Both the position numbers and the translations under genes were made by a program. DNA of 64,000 nt from Brugia malayi (lineage: Eukaryota; Nematoda; Chromadorea; Rhabditida; Onchocercidae), in contig NW_025062476.1 in the NCBI RefSeq assembly GCF_000002995.4, positions 13,226,501 to 13,290,500 of the forward strand, in the 5' to 3' direction. Shown piece by piece: positions 24,501 through 37,440 of this stretch. The notes beneath the pieces are model-generated. The model searched no databases. It had not been told where the DNA came from and saw only the letters and a program-made list of their open reading frames with translations. Each line of letters starts with the position of its first letter. Position 1 is the stretch's first letter.

Positions 24501-27500
24501 GAAAAAAAAGAAAAACAATATGAATTTTAGTAACTTTATTTTCCAGTATAATTAGTATTTTTGCAACTAACTTCATCTTTTAACATTTCCTTTTGTTTAG
24601 CAGTATACTCTTGTTTTTTTCTTGTTAGCATAGCTTCAGGACTTTCTTCTACTTCAGTAAATTTCTCATCTTTTTCGGCTTCTTCTTCATGCACTATTTC
24701 AACAACAGAATGACCCCTTAAAAAGGAACACGATTGTTAAAAAATGATTAATTTGTAAGTATCATACTTTAGTTATTTGAGTAAAACAATTCTTCAAAGT
24801 TAGTTTTTTTTTTTTTTTTTTTAAAAAAATATTTTTCTTGCAAGTCAATTCATTGTCAATTTGAGAGCGAAAAAAAAAGCGCTCATTTCCAATTTCTGCC
24901 ATTAAAAATTAAAAAAGCATTAACTTACTGTATCGAAAGCGGCAAAATATTATCATCTGTTTCTACTTGCTGCAATGGTTGACGTTTCTGATGTTCTTCG
25001 TCCCCTTTTTCATCCTCGTCATCATCTTCTTGACATTGCTCTTGTTCCCCTACTTCGCCTGCTATTATTAAAGTAGTTCCTATATCTCGTTCCTTATCAT
25101 CTTTTGCAATAACCGATGTTACCATTTCAGTATTTCGTTGAAATTCCTTTTCCTGTTTGCTGTCTTGTTCAATTCCTTCATCTGATTCTAAAATTGTGAC
25201 ATATGAATATGATTATCAAAGATTCCTGTAAGTTGATTAGTTCTCTTCTGCAAAACTACTCATAAATATCTACTTATGCATTTTTTTTTACTTTTTTTTT
25301 TCTTTTTCTTCTTTACTATATCATCTATGTTACTCAACAGACCTTGCGATTCAGCTGATATAGTAGAATCATTTTCCTCCACTGATTTCGGTACTTCTAC
25401 GACCACAATTTTTACTTCGTCTGCTGATAGCTCGGGTGGAGCACTCCTTTCGGCCTTAAGTGAGATGTATAAATGCAAAAATGCCAAAGGAAAAAAAAAG
25501 TTACTTCAAAATAATTACTTTAAAAATTCTTCATAAAGAGGAAAACATTTATGGTAAAGTTCAACTCATCACCTATAACTCTGTGTTTTTTTGAAAATTG
25601 ATACCTCTTTTGACGGTGATATAGTAGTGGATACTGGTGGAGCTGATGTTGACGGTCGTGGTGTCACATCAACGACTGCATCATTTTGCGCTGTTTGTGC
25701 TGGAAGAGATGAGGCGGTGATCGTAGGTGGTGGAGTAGATGTTACGGTAGTGACAGCATTAGAACCACCTAAGACTGATTGAGCAACTTGCATTGTGAAT
25801 TTTTGCGATGCATTTGAAGGGAACGACGATGGCTGCTCACGTTTCACGTCCTGTCCTGATGAAGGACCTCTCTTACCACCTGCAAATACTCACAAAAATA
25901 TTTAAAAAAGAAAATAAAGTGATAAATGATAAAGTTTTTCATTGTTTCCATAAAAATAATTGCCTATCTATGTAATGAAACACAGAACACTTTAAAGCAC
26001 TACCATTTCTTCGTCTTTTTTCATTTCTTTTTTTCCTCCAAGAAAGACATTAATGACCTAATTTTGTTTTAAAAAAAAAAAAAAGCCTTCTTTCTTATAA
26101 ATTGGGAGAAGAGAGTAAACATATTCCGATAAGATGCAAATTCAAGAAAAATGCAACTCAAAATGACTTTTGAAAAAATAATAGAAAACTCATCCTAATA
26201 CTTTATATTTTAGATTTACCAGTCATGCATGAAAATACAAATCTATGAAACGGGTAAATGTCGAAAATAACGATCAAAGAGGAAATGATTAAATGAAAAC
26301 TTGCAATTCCCAAAAAACACCCAAATATGGTAATTACCATAGTTATCGCTTCTCAGCAAAGTAACATTTCTTAAAGTCTCAAAGTCACTGCTATCATTTC
26401 TTCAAACTTTAACAATTATAAATAACTGATGAAATAGTTTAACAGTGGCTATGAAATAAGCACAGAATTTCACAGCGTTAAGAAAAAAAAAAAAGAAAAA
26501 TGAGGATAATACAAGCTTGAAATAAGCTAATTTTTTCTATCGTAAAATAAATAATATAATAACGAATCCTGAAACTACTACTTTAAACAACTTTAGTATT
26601 TTATGACTTACTCTTCGATTGATAAGCAGTAACAAATTTTCACAAGGAATCTAATATCTATTGATATTAACTTTACATTAATCTACTTCAGCTATCTTCT
26701 AAACATTATTTGCATAAGAACAAATAAAAGAACACAAATTTATGAGAAAACACAACGATTAAAAAAGCATAAAAACCTACAAAAGTATTTCGTGCAGTTT
26801 TTTTTTTTTTTTTTTTTTTTTAATTTTTTCATAACAAATATCGCTTTAGCAAGATTTGCTTATTCATTTTATGTTGCTTTCTGCTATTAACATCATCAAT
26901 TCAGTTTTTTTTTTTTCCCTTCTTCCTTTTTACTTCATCTATCTTCATTTATTCAAATCTTTCTCCTAGTCTATATCACCCACCTATCCAACCTTTCTAC
27001 ACATATCATAAACCATCCTAGTAAGATGAACAACAGAAAAAAAAAAAAAACACAGGAATAAACAACAGATGAAAGTGAGATGGAATAGTTTTCTATTCCA
27101 TCTCACTTTCATTTGTTTTCTATTTATCGTTTCAGCAACAACTACTCTTTACACCTTAACTACAGTTTCATCCATCTTTATATATAAGTGAAAAAAAAAA
27201 AAAGAAATTGGAAGAAAATTTAATTCTCAAATTTACGAAACAATCATTTCTTCTACTAATAGCAACAAAATATCATTCCTCAACTCTCTTCTTTCACTGA
27301 GGCAAAAGATGTTTCAACCATAATGACATCGATAAAAAAAGAAAAAAAAAAGACGAAAAAAAAAACGGACCCATAGCTGTGTAGGAGATGAATTGCATCG
27401 ATTACAGACGCAATAACGGCTCATTACTTTCTGAACCACTCACAGTCTAAATAATTTCATTCCTATTTAACATTCGCTTTTACTCTTTTCTCAATTTCAA

Positions 27501-30500
27501 TCCAAACTTTTCTCACCCTCATATTTCTTAAATTTACCCATTTGTAAATAATAAGAATATATTACATTACTGCTACTACTACTACTACTTCTACATTCTT
27601 CTCTCTAACCATATAATTCCCCTGCTAACATTACAATATTTACTTATGCTATTATCAAAACTATTTTTACAATACAAAAATATACTTAATACATCCCAAA
27701 AAAAAAATTTGCACATATCATTTCAATCACTTATGCAGTAGAAAGGATGAATAATGCAATTCAGTTAAAAGTTATGAATTGCATAACCTTTCCTCTCAAT
27801 TCCCATCTTTCTACCAGTATCATAGCATTCAATCATCATTTTCAAATCCTGTTTATATTTTTGCATACTTAAATGTCTCATTGCTTGTTAACTACCTGCC
27901 GACATATTTCTTAACCTGTTCATTTTATTTACAAATATACTTTTCTACTTCACTGCCAATTTGCTTTTTTTTTTTTTTTTTGCATATTTGCTTACTCTTC
28001 TATCTCGCTTATACTTCTTAAAATAAAATGAAACGATTACGCACCTAAACTAATAATACAATAAAGGATTCCATATTCGAGTACGGCCAGATAATATACG
28101 AATAAAAAGCGGTTAATATGTTTAAAACAAAACAGCAATTAATCAAGTAAAAATGATCACAGTTAAAGTTACAACCATTTTTAATATAATCTTATCATAT
28201 TTAAATCAATTCTTTTTTTTTCTTCATCTTTAATCATTTGATGAAACAATTTTTCTCATTTAAATTAATCCTATGAAGAGCAATAATTCATTCCATTTTT
28301 TAAGTGAACATTCCAAGTTTTTGCTACCCCATTGTCATCTTTATCTTAATCCTATGATATTTTTAAAAGCAAGCTGTAAAATATGACAAACTGTTCATAA
28401 CAACTGTAAATCTATATTTTTCAAATATCCAAAGCATCAAAGTTATAACATATACTAAAAGCACTATCCATATTTCTGGCGCAAAATAGCAACATAATAA
28501 TGATCACATTAGCTTACCAAAAAAAAAAAAAAAAAAACCAACTACATTAGCCAATTAACCATTTCCGCTTGTATTTAATAATGATTGCTACCGATGAAAC
28601 CAATAATGTTTTATTTGAACGAAAAGCCACTTTCCTCAGGCAGCTTAATATACAAAGAAAAAAAAAAAACTACGAACATATCAAACTACTTATACTTATT
28701 TCTTCTTTATTCATATCCATGACAGCTTTACCTTGTCTATCCCATTGTTGTCTTTTCTTTTACCATCTAATAATAAATGCACTGCACCCGTGAAATATTA
28801 AGTTAGCCAGTCGAAACACAATTCTTTTTTCTATTTAATCTTTTATTTAACTACATTTTTCATCGTATTATTTTTCCCTAAACTTTGCGAGCATCCCTAA
28901 ATATAACAAACTTTAGGCTAAATAGTTGCATAGTATTCTAATTTTGTTTTTGGTTATATAGAAATAAAGTAGCATGAATGTAGTTTAGCATGATAATTTA
29001 AAAATTATATGCATGCATTTGTTCCTAAATTCCATATGTCATTATAGTCTAATCTAATTCTCAAATAGATACACAGTGTTTAAGTATTGAAACAAATCAT
29101 AGATGATTTAAATGCAATAAATAAAATGTAAACTGTTCATTCATTCACTAAACGGTAGTCAATATGATGATTTATGAACAATAGCATATAAGTCTTACTA
29201 CCTAAATTATCAACATCAATATCGTGATGCTCTACCCAACCCTTCTTCCGATCTATGTTCTCTGATCAGTTTTTTTTTTTTTTTTTTCTTTAAAACTAAT
29301 ATAGCCTGATGCAACGAAAGAATGCCAATCAATCAGTGATCAGTTATTTCAAATATTAAGAGAAAGGAATTACGCAGCAAATATTCATGCAAAAACATAT
29401 ATGCTAAAAAAAAAGAAAAAAAAAAAAACTAAGACATATATTTTCATAAAAACTTCACCTTTATAAACAACTATATAACTAATTTCATCCATACAACTGA
29501 AACTCATCTCCTGTTTCTCTGTACCATGTAAAGGAAGATGGAAAACGGGTAAGAGTGTAAGTGAAATGCGAGAAACATACGAAAAGATTGATTGCTGCAA
29601 AAATTATGAGTTAAGAGTAAATATTTAAATCAACTGTCATATTTGCTGACGGTTAAAAATTGCCTGCATCTCGTAAATTTTAGATCAACAGATCAATTAA
29701 TTATACGCTGTATACAAATGCTGCATGTGAGCTTTCGTTCATAAGACTAATAGTATCAAATACAAATGCTTCATCGATTCTTTTCGATAGGCTTTCCATT
29801 AATGCTAACCGTCCTCGATTTCACCACTAATATTCACCAGTGACTTTTCGGTTTATATAAAATTATGAGTTAATATATCTCATAGAGCGATATAAAAATT
29901 ATATAAAACTTTGGAGTTAGTGTCTTTTAAACTGATATAAAAGCTTACATAGACGTCTTACTTAGATGACACGTACAGCATAAACAAGAATCCAGCCAAA
30001 AAACAAAAAATTGACATATGCCGTCATCAAAATGAAATGAACGTTAGTTAGTAAATGCGACCAAAACATGGTCTTCTTTGTAAGCAGTGTAAGTAAATGA
30101 ATATAGTAACCAATAAACTACCGACAAAACCGAATATACTTACTAGTATCAGCATTTTCCACATTCTGTTGCATCATTTGTTGCTGTTCCTTTTCCGACC
30201 TGATGATGTGATCTTTATTCGTCACTTCATTCGTCGTCGGATCGACAATTGACAAGATTCTCTTGGTTTTTGTGAGCTGTTGAGGTGGTTGCTGCGGTAT
30301 ACTGCCTGTTATTCCCGCTGTGGTTGTAGTTGCAGGTGGTGCTGTGGGTGGTGTTGCAGCTGCAGTAACTTGCATTAGAAACGGATTTTGATTGTAGCCT
30401 ACATTTATGCGTGCTGCTGCTGCCGCCGCTGCCGGATTAATGTAATCTGCTGGCTGAGCAGGCGGAAAATATGAATAAACCGGAGCAACAACCCTGAAAT

Positions 30501-32771
30501 TTGAAATACGCAATAAATATTTTCAAAAAAAAAAAAAATTTGATTAGAATAATTCATGAGCTATTTTCATGTTACATTTTAATCTTCCTCTTTATATCTC
30601 TTTCGAAAAGCATATGTCTATTTTCAAGAGATCATATTAAACTATTGTACTGCTGTCTAGAAATTTTTTGTTTTTTTTTTTCACAATAAAAAGTTGATGA
30701 TAAACTAACGGAGGATAATAAAATGACTGTGGATTATTGGGTATAAAATTGTGTGCACTATAAATAGCGTTCGAATTGTACATCGAACTGGGTGGGTAAG
30801 CCAACTGAAAAGTTAATACATCAAATCAATTTAGGAAATATGAAACTTTTAAAAACCGCAGAAGAATGATAAACATATGAAAACTTGCTGTAAAACTAGA
30901 AGTATCATTTAAGTGAGCATCAATATTACACAGTCAAACATTTTTCGATCTAATTTCAAACTTTAGATGTAAAAATGAAAAGACCTGTGAAGCTGGATAA
31001 TTTTGTTGTGTCTGAACTGGTTGCGCTTGATATCTGGCAGTATGTATTGTTATCTGATGATTACCTTGCTGCGGACGTGCACCTTCCACATGCGCTTCGC
31101 CCGCTGCAAACTGCATACTCGGATTCCTATAACATAATACATAGATCACTATTTTATCAGACAGAACTGATTATGAAAATATCACAGTCACTATTACGAC
31201 AGATGGATGATTTGCTTTACAGCAATTATTTTAATAACTATCAAAACTTTAAGGTTATTGAGAAAATGAGAAAGTGCGCAAAATAAATGAAACATATAAT
31301 ATTATAACTTTAATTTTGTTAATGTATTAAAGTAAGGGTAAATCATTTCATAACCTATCCTTCTCTATTCATTTTTCCTAGATCTTTAATAAACTTACGG
31401 AAGATTCCTTGGCGGCATCCGTGTAACAGTAGGATACTGACTTGTAGTATGCGGTGGATGTGCACTGTCAACACTTGGTATAGCAAATGAAATTGGTTGT
31501 TGAGGTGGCTGCCCAGCATTTCCATTAACCAAAGGCTGTGTTGGTTGCGCCGGTGGTAGCACCCCAGCGGGCATTTGAGAGCTTACAATATGTTGGCCAC
31601 CATAATCTGAATATTTTATTCTTAAATTCATTATAGAAATATGCTTACACACAATTTCAGATAGATTTTTCCATCCAAAAATGAAAAAAAAAAAAAAAAA
31701 ATGAGTGAATCCAAATAATGGAAGTTTCTCAGGTCTCCTTCCTTGTTGATTTTAGACTCTGAAATTTGCAAAATAGCGAAAAATTATGCTGACATCTAGC
31801 TGTTGCGCCTGTGCGCTGTATAAGATTCGGCACTGCACCCTTCTGATTTCTTGAAGCAAAACCTGATACTACCTGCTCAAATGATACACCTATAAACAAG
31901 AATATACAGTACTACCGTGCTCGAGGAATTTTTTGAATACCTAACACATACAAAAACATTCTATCATTCCTGTTAAGCTTAGACCCCCCCTCTCATTAGG
32001 TAAGTTCATTTATCATGTTAGAGCGCTTAATACATAATCAATTTTATGATTCTACTTTTAAATCATGTGTAATAAAACCATATGTAATACATGTCTCTAA
32101 TATACATAAAGAGAAGCAAGCGTTATAGTTTGTTATCACTTTTAGAGAAAATAAAATATACATGATGAAAAAGAGGAAAAAAAAAAAAAGCTTAAAAATC
32201 TTTCTCGACGATCTTTCTCTCTATCTTTATTCTGTCTCGCCATAAAAAAACAAGACTTTAAAAAAAAAACCATTATAAAACAAAACTTCTCAAACGAACC
32301 TGAGGGAAAGGAAAATGATAAAGTAGAACTATTCCAGTATAACATGATGAATAAAAAATAGGAATAAAAACTAGATTTTTGCATTCAAAGGGATGGATCA
32401 TTCTTGGAAATTACGGTATTTTTGACAGACATTATCACTATTGAGAATATTCCTTACAGCAAACCATCTGAGCAATAACCTAATATCATTTATGCTTGCT
32501 TGCTGTCAACCATCTATTCGTACGTTCTTCAATTTCTCCAAAAACTTTATTCCTTTTCTCAATTTCTTTTATCCTTTTGAATTTTCATACTTCCTTTTAT
32601 GAATAATGATTGAGATCAAACAAACAGTCAACAGTAAGATCAAATTTCTATTTATAAGCTTTCTACCCTCATTTAACAGTTTATTCGAAATATACCAAAT
32701 GCACATTAAGTGAAATTACCTGGAATGGATCCATTTCTTCTTGGTTTCCCTCGCGGGTTACCACTGGACAT
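18564..32771 (-). CDS. ifg-1: Eukaryotic translation initiation factor 4 gamma (eIF4G, IFG-1 type)
   Basis: Twenty-six exons in coding order: 32720-32771 (ATG), ~31839-31889, 31399-31606, 30985-31126, 30710-30804, 30144-30493, 25605-25879, 25274-25454, 24929-25187, 24572-24716, 24203-24376, 23892-23972, 23697-23744, 23559-23618, 23356-23460, 22994-23169, 22491-22647, 21932-22105, 21514-21768, 21068-21172, 20761-20964, 20281-20505, 19932-20162, 19447-19652, 18897-19119, 18564-18716. All phases agree, giving about 1444 residues. eIF4G scaffolds cap-binding eIF4E, the eIF4A helicase and eIF3 on cytoplasmic mRNA. The N-terminal third is Pro/Gln/Ala-rich, with KRILSIVDPTTNEVTNKDHI-like sequence as in other eIF4Gs. 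The eIF4E site YxxxxL is YGHDYL near residue 596. PVKLHKAENAWKPER leads into the MIF4G domain (about 742-1000, with RMLGNIGFIGQLFRHEL and NKWVPR). A low-complexity linker precedes an MA3 domain (about 1230-1440). Uncertain points are the 3' end of exon 2 (two in-phase donors, 31839 or 31863) and the donor at 19447. Confidence 0.95.
25880..30143 (-). other. 4.3-kb intron separating the N-terminal exons of eIF4G from the core
   Basis: This is by far the longest intron of the gene, between GAT-ACT-A (donor GTAAGTATA) and the exon at 25605-25879. It contains no supportable coding exon on either strand. It holds one perfect 20-bp-stem hairpin (listed separately). In C. elegans ifg-1 makes long and short forms, so a promoter for a short form could lie here; this is inference only. 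Confidence 0.7.
27069..27112. repeat. Perfect inverted repeat: 20-bp arms, 4-base TTTT loop
   Basis: ATGAAAGTGAGATGGAATAG is followed by TTTT and then its exact reverse complement. No mismatch occurs in either arm. The arms are less AT-rich than their surroundings. Confidence 0.97.
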
Positions 32772-35160
32772 ATTATGTTTGAAATTTCTGAAAAGTAAAT
32801 TTTTTGTTTCATAAGTGATATCATATTGATTAGTAAAATGGTATCATAGGCTAATATGATAACAGAATAAAATTACAACTTTTCACCATAAATAGATAAA
32901 ATGATAACTAGTTGGTATTACCAACAGAAAATACGATTAATTTAGTAATGATTAGATTAGTTAAATGATTTTTTAATTACAAAAAGACACAATGATTACT
33001 AATTAATACTTCCACTGGAATAGACAACAAATTTAATAAGTGAAATAGTATCAATGACAGAGATAAAACAATTGCTAATTTATGCTATCGACAGTAGGCT
33101 GCTAACCTAATAAAAAGTACGTTAGTCCGAATGGATCCAAAGATTTGACTCGATGAACAACATTCGTGTTTCTTTCTCTTTTAATTTTTTGTTTTTTAAC
33201 TGGAACATATGGTCATTTTAGAATCATCCGTCTATTCCGCACCTAATTTCAGTACTATGTATATCAACTTTTTCCAATTATAACTTAAAAAAAAAAGAAA
33301 AAAACTTTTTCATCTACGAAAAAAAAAAGAAAATAAAGATATCTAATTTATATATGTGTATATATGTGTGTAACATTTTAAAGTTTCATCTATAACCATT
33401 AAAATATTGCAAAAGAATATCTTAACGTGAATGTCTATCAACAATTCAAAAAATAACATATCCGGTTCTCGAACATAATTATTCATTCATCCTAGGTAAC
33501 AATTCAACTAACTGATTATTCTAGGAATTTTTCTGATTGATTGAAACACAAGTAGATGTGAGTAAAAGCAAAACTTTCTTTGTTAATCTTTTAACTTTTA
33601 CAAAATACTCCTATATCCTAGATTCTACTGAAATTAGGACTAAATTTAGCCATAAAATACATAATGCAAAGATTAACAATGATAGCAAGTAAAAGGTACA
33701 ATTATCATTGCATATTCTAAAAATTTGTAATAGCAACCAAAAATAATTTCCATAAAAATCTATCTTAATCATTTTATCTATTATTTATTCTCATTTAATC
33801 ATTACATTAAACACTTATTGGTTATATCGTATATAATAAACATTTACTTATCCTTCATTCTTTTCTTACATTTTTTCTTTGTCATTCTTCTAATCATTAT
33901 CTAAACAATCTCATTTTTCCTAAATACTCTTCTACTAACAATTCAACTAACCGGTAACAATTCTATTGATAAAATATAAATAAAATAACTTTCTCATTAT
34001 GTTTTCAATTTTATCATTTCTAGCCTATTTATAATAAAATTTTCACTTAATAACAATTATCTTTCACAACCGTACTGTACTTACACTGTATCGTACCGTA
34101 CCACATTCCACCGTACTGCATCGAAATATTTATACAAAAATATACCTTTTAGAGATGTATGCAGTAATCTTACTATAAAATCATTCTTATACTCTACTAA
34201 ACATAGCAAAACACAAACAAATACCATAATCTCATCCCCAGCTTGTAGGCTTTCATTTTTACTAGACGTAGCGCTGTAACACACAACATCACAATAGTCT
34301 TTCAACGATTTGATGACGCAATGAAAAAGCATTCGTCTCATCGAATATTATTTTTTAATTGTGTTAAAAAAAAAAAAGAAAAAAAGAGAAAAAAATGTTG
34401 TAATTAATTTATTTCATTGTGTTAATATTCATTTTTATTCGTTTTATTTCTTCCCTTTCTTTTTTTCCTTCTATTGTTTTATAAGAAAGAAGAAAGGATG
34501 AAAAAAAAATTAAAAAAACTGAGAAATTATTAAAAGAATGAGAAAGATAAGAGAGATAAATAATTGTATGTTATCTAATCATTTCTCATTTGTTTCTTAT
34601 TTTTTCTCTTTGCTCTTTTTCTTTTTTCGTTTTTAGAAAAGTAGAGAAAAAAATGGTTCAAAAATGTAAATTTTTGATTAATTAATAAAATTTAAAAACA
34701 TAAAAAATGAGCAATGAATTGTAATGAGCTACAAATAATTTCCAAAATATAAAATGTTTAATTGAATTAATGAAAAATGAAATATTAAACAAAAAAAAAA
34801 GAAAAGAAAGAAGAGAAATTACAAAAATAAAATAAATATAAAAAAGAAAAAGGAAAATGGATATTTATAAAGAAAAAACTTTAATTTATATATTTTTTAC
34901 TTTTATAATTTACCAGTGTAAATTAATATATGCATAATTATTATATAATATTGATTCATTTAAAAAAAAAAAAAAAAAATCATTTAAAAAAGTCAATCAT
35001 GAATAATTTGTTATAGATAAAATGATTAATGTATTTTTTTTTTTTTAGCAATTAAAATTTCATGAAAAAAAAATTATTAACAAAAATTAGTAATAATAAA
35101 TCTCATTACCAAAATTGATTGTTTTTTCTTCCCTATTTCACTTTTTATTGTCATCACTAA
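32772..35160. other. Upstream region of eIF4G
   Basis: TTTTCAG on the minus strand ends at 32788, 17 bases before the ATG. It is either a trans-splice site or a 5' UTR intron acceptor. Further right is AT-rich sequence. A short minus-strand frame at 34081-34341 could be a 5' UTR exon or chance; it has no domain. No clear promoter element is visible. Confidence 0.5.
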
Positions 35161-35505
35161 TGTGCTAATCAATAATCCCAGATCATTTCATCTAATAATC
35201 AATAATTCCAGATCATTTCATTCATTAATCAATAATCCCACATCATTTCATCCACTAATCAATAATTCCTGATCATTTCATCCACTAATCAATAATCCCA
35301 CATCATTTCATCCACTAATCAATAATTCCAGATCATTTCATCCACTAATCAATAATCCCACATCATTTCATCCACTAATCAATAATCCCACATCATTCCA
35401 TCTAATAATCAATAATTCCAGATCATTTCATCCACTAATCAATAATTCCAGATCATTTAGCCCGCTAATCAATAATCCCAGATCATTTCATCTAATAATC
35501 AAACG
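35161..35505 (+). repeat. Minisatellite, 30-bp unit, about 11 copies
   Basis: Units of the form CCACTAATCAATAATCCCA followed by CATCATTTCAT, with C/T and CAC/CAG variants (AATTCCAGATCATTTCATC). Degenerate relatives of the unit (TTGATTATTCCAGATCA) continue to about 35665. Confidence 0.95.
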
Positions 35506-36339
35506 ATGTATATTTTTTGATTATTTTAAAGAATGCTAGTGTCAAATTATCTCGCTTACTAATCAATACTGAATATTTCTTGATTATTCTGGGTCACTAG
35601 ATCATTTCATAATCAGTATTGAATATTTCTTGATTATTCCAGATCAATAGTCTAGATCATTTTATCTACTTTTACAAGTAATAAGTAATGATGATATTAA
35701 TTCAACACTGCAGTGTTACGAATTTGTTAATTCCAAAAAAATAATGCCAGAAATTATGCTAATTTATGATCAATTAAAACTTTAATATCATTATGATATA
35801 TCAAAGTACGACAGATGCGCTTCTCTAATTACAGGTATGTTTTCCTTATTACAACAAAAATTTATTTACAGCTCTTTTTTTTTTTTTTTTGAAATTTGAT
35901 GAATTTCAATCATTTTAATCTAGTGTAATAGAAAATGTAAAATATTTTCATTTTTTGTTTCCCGGAAAAAAACAGAAAAAGAAGTTATTAAAATTCCGTA
36001 AATTCAGCTTCAGCTCTACTACTATAATCTTTGAACAACAACAAGTTTATATGCTAGGATTTGAATATTTAATCTTAATTAAATTAAATAAACTTTCAAA
36101 TATAGTTAGAAATAATTATCGCAAAAATTTTTTTTTTTTTTTTAGTAAGATAGGAAAAATTTTTCAAACAATTTTGTTTCATAAATCATTAAAAACTCAA
36201 ATCAATTATATCCTTTATAAATTTAAACTAATTTTTATATACTTTTTAAGATTAGAAAAAAAAATTGAAAAAAATTTTTTTTTTTTTAAAAAAAAAAAGA
36301 AACCTGCGAAATGCTGGCATAGTAATTTTGTTTGATTTA

Positions 36340-36436
36340 GCCGAAATGTTAATTTCGCCTAATTATATTTATTTATGAATAAAATTCAAAAAAAAATTAA
36401 TCGATTGATTGTTAAAGGCCGATCAGCGGCCTTAAA
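36340..36436. other. Pair of short GC-rich palindromes
   Basis: The first is GCCGAAAT-GTTA-ATTTCGCC (36340-36359, one mismatch). The second is TTAAAGGCCG-ATCAG-CGGCCTTAAA (36412-36436, ten-base arms with one mismatch and a five-base loop). They are conspicuous in sequence that is otherwise almost all A and T. No coding frame explains them. Function unknown. Confidence 0.6.
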
Positions 36437-37356
36437 TTCGATAGAAATGAATTGAGGAGCAAAAAGAAAAATTATTTAAAATATTTTCAAATGAAATCTA
36501 AAAAGAAAAAAAAAAAATTTGCATAATTTTTAAGAGAAAAAAAGAAAAAAAAAAAAAGGAGGAATGGAGATTCTTTGTTTTTTTCAAAGTATAATTATTA
36601 ATATAAAATTTTAAAATTTTTTCATCCACCAAAATTTTTCCATTTGGTAATTACTTTTTATGCTAAAATTAAGTATAAAGTTAGTTAAAAGGTGTAAAAT
36701 TTAGTTTAACTAAGAGAAATAAAGAGAAAAGAATAGTGGTAATGATTGATGATAATGATTGGTGATGATGATCATGATAGCTTATTCTTATCAGCAAAAC
36801 AAAATTTTGATTATCAGAAATATTTTTTTTTTTCTTTACTATCATTTTCAATTATTTGCTTTTTATTTCTAATTTATAAATGAGGAGAAAAATATTATAA
36901 ATAATATAGAAATGAATTAATTATGAATGATGTTGACATTGATTATATTATTTTTCAAATACAATCATATGATTATTTATTGTTCAAATAATAATCAAAA
37001 GTGATATTTTTGACAGAATTATTTTTGCATTACTATATTATTGTTTGTTAAAAAAAAAGACAAAAAAAAAAAAAAAAAGTTAATTAATAAATGAGATAGT
37101 GAACAAAGTAAATTCATTACAATTATAATTAAGTAAATAAATCATTATATTATTATTATTTTTTTTTCAAGAATGATATTAATTTATTTAAATTATAATT
37201 TTAGTATTAAAATCAAAAAATGATAATAACAGTAATAATAATAATAATAAGGAAAATTTATTTTTTTTTTTTTTAACTTCGTTTCTCTCTTTCTTTCTTT
37301 CGTTTAAAGAATAAAATTAGCATATCAAATTTATTTTCAGTAATAAATCATTTTTT

Positions 37357-37392
<36 letters not shown>

Positions 37393-37440
37393 GAAATAAA
37401 CAACGGAAGAGATTTGATTAAAAGAAAAGAAAAGTTAAAC

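Noticed and set aside
34081..34341. Minus-strand frame of 86 residues upstream of eIF4G
   Set aside because: It contains several Cys and a possible donor (ATG then GTATTTG), but its phase does not fit the first eIF4G exon and it has no domain. It may be a 5' UTR exon; I could not support a coding call.
35955..36335. Plus-strand frame of 126 residues, Phe/Lys/Ile-rich
   Set aside because: Composition follows the AT-rich DNA (poly-F and poly-K ends), with no domain and no splice context.
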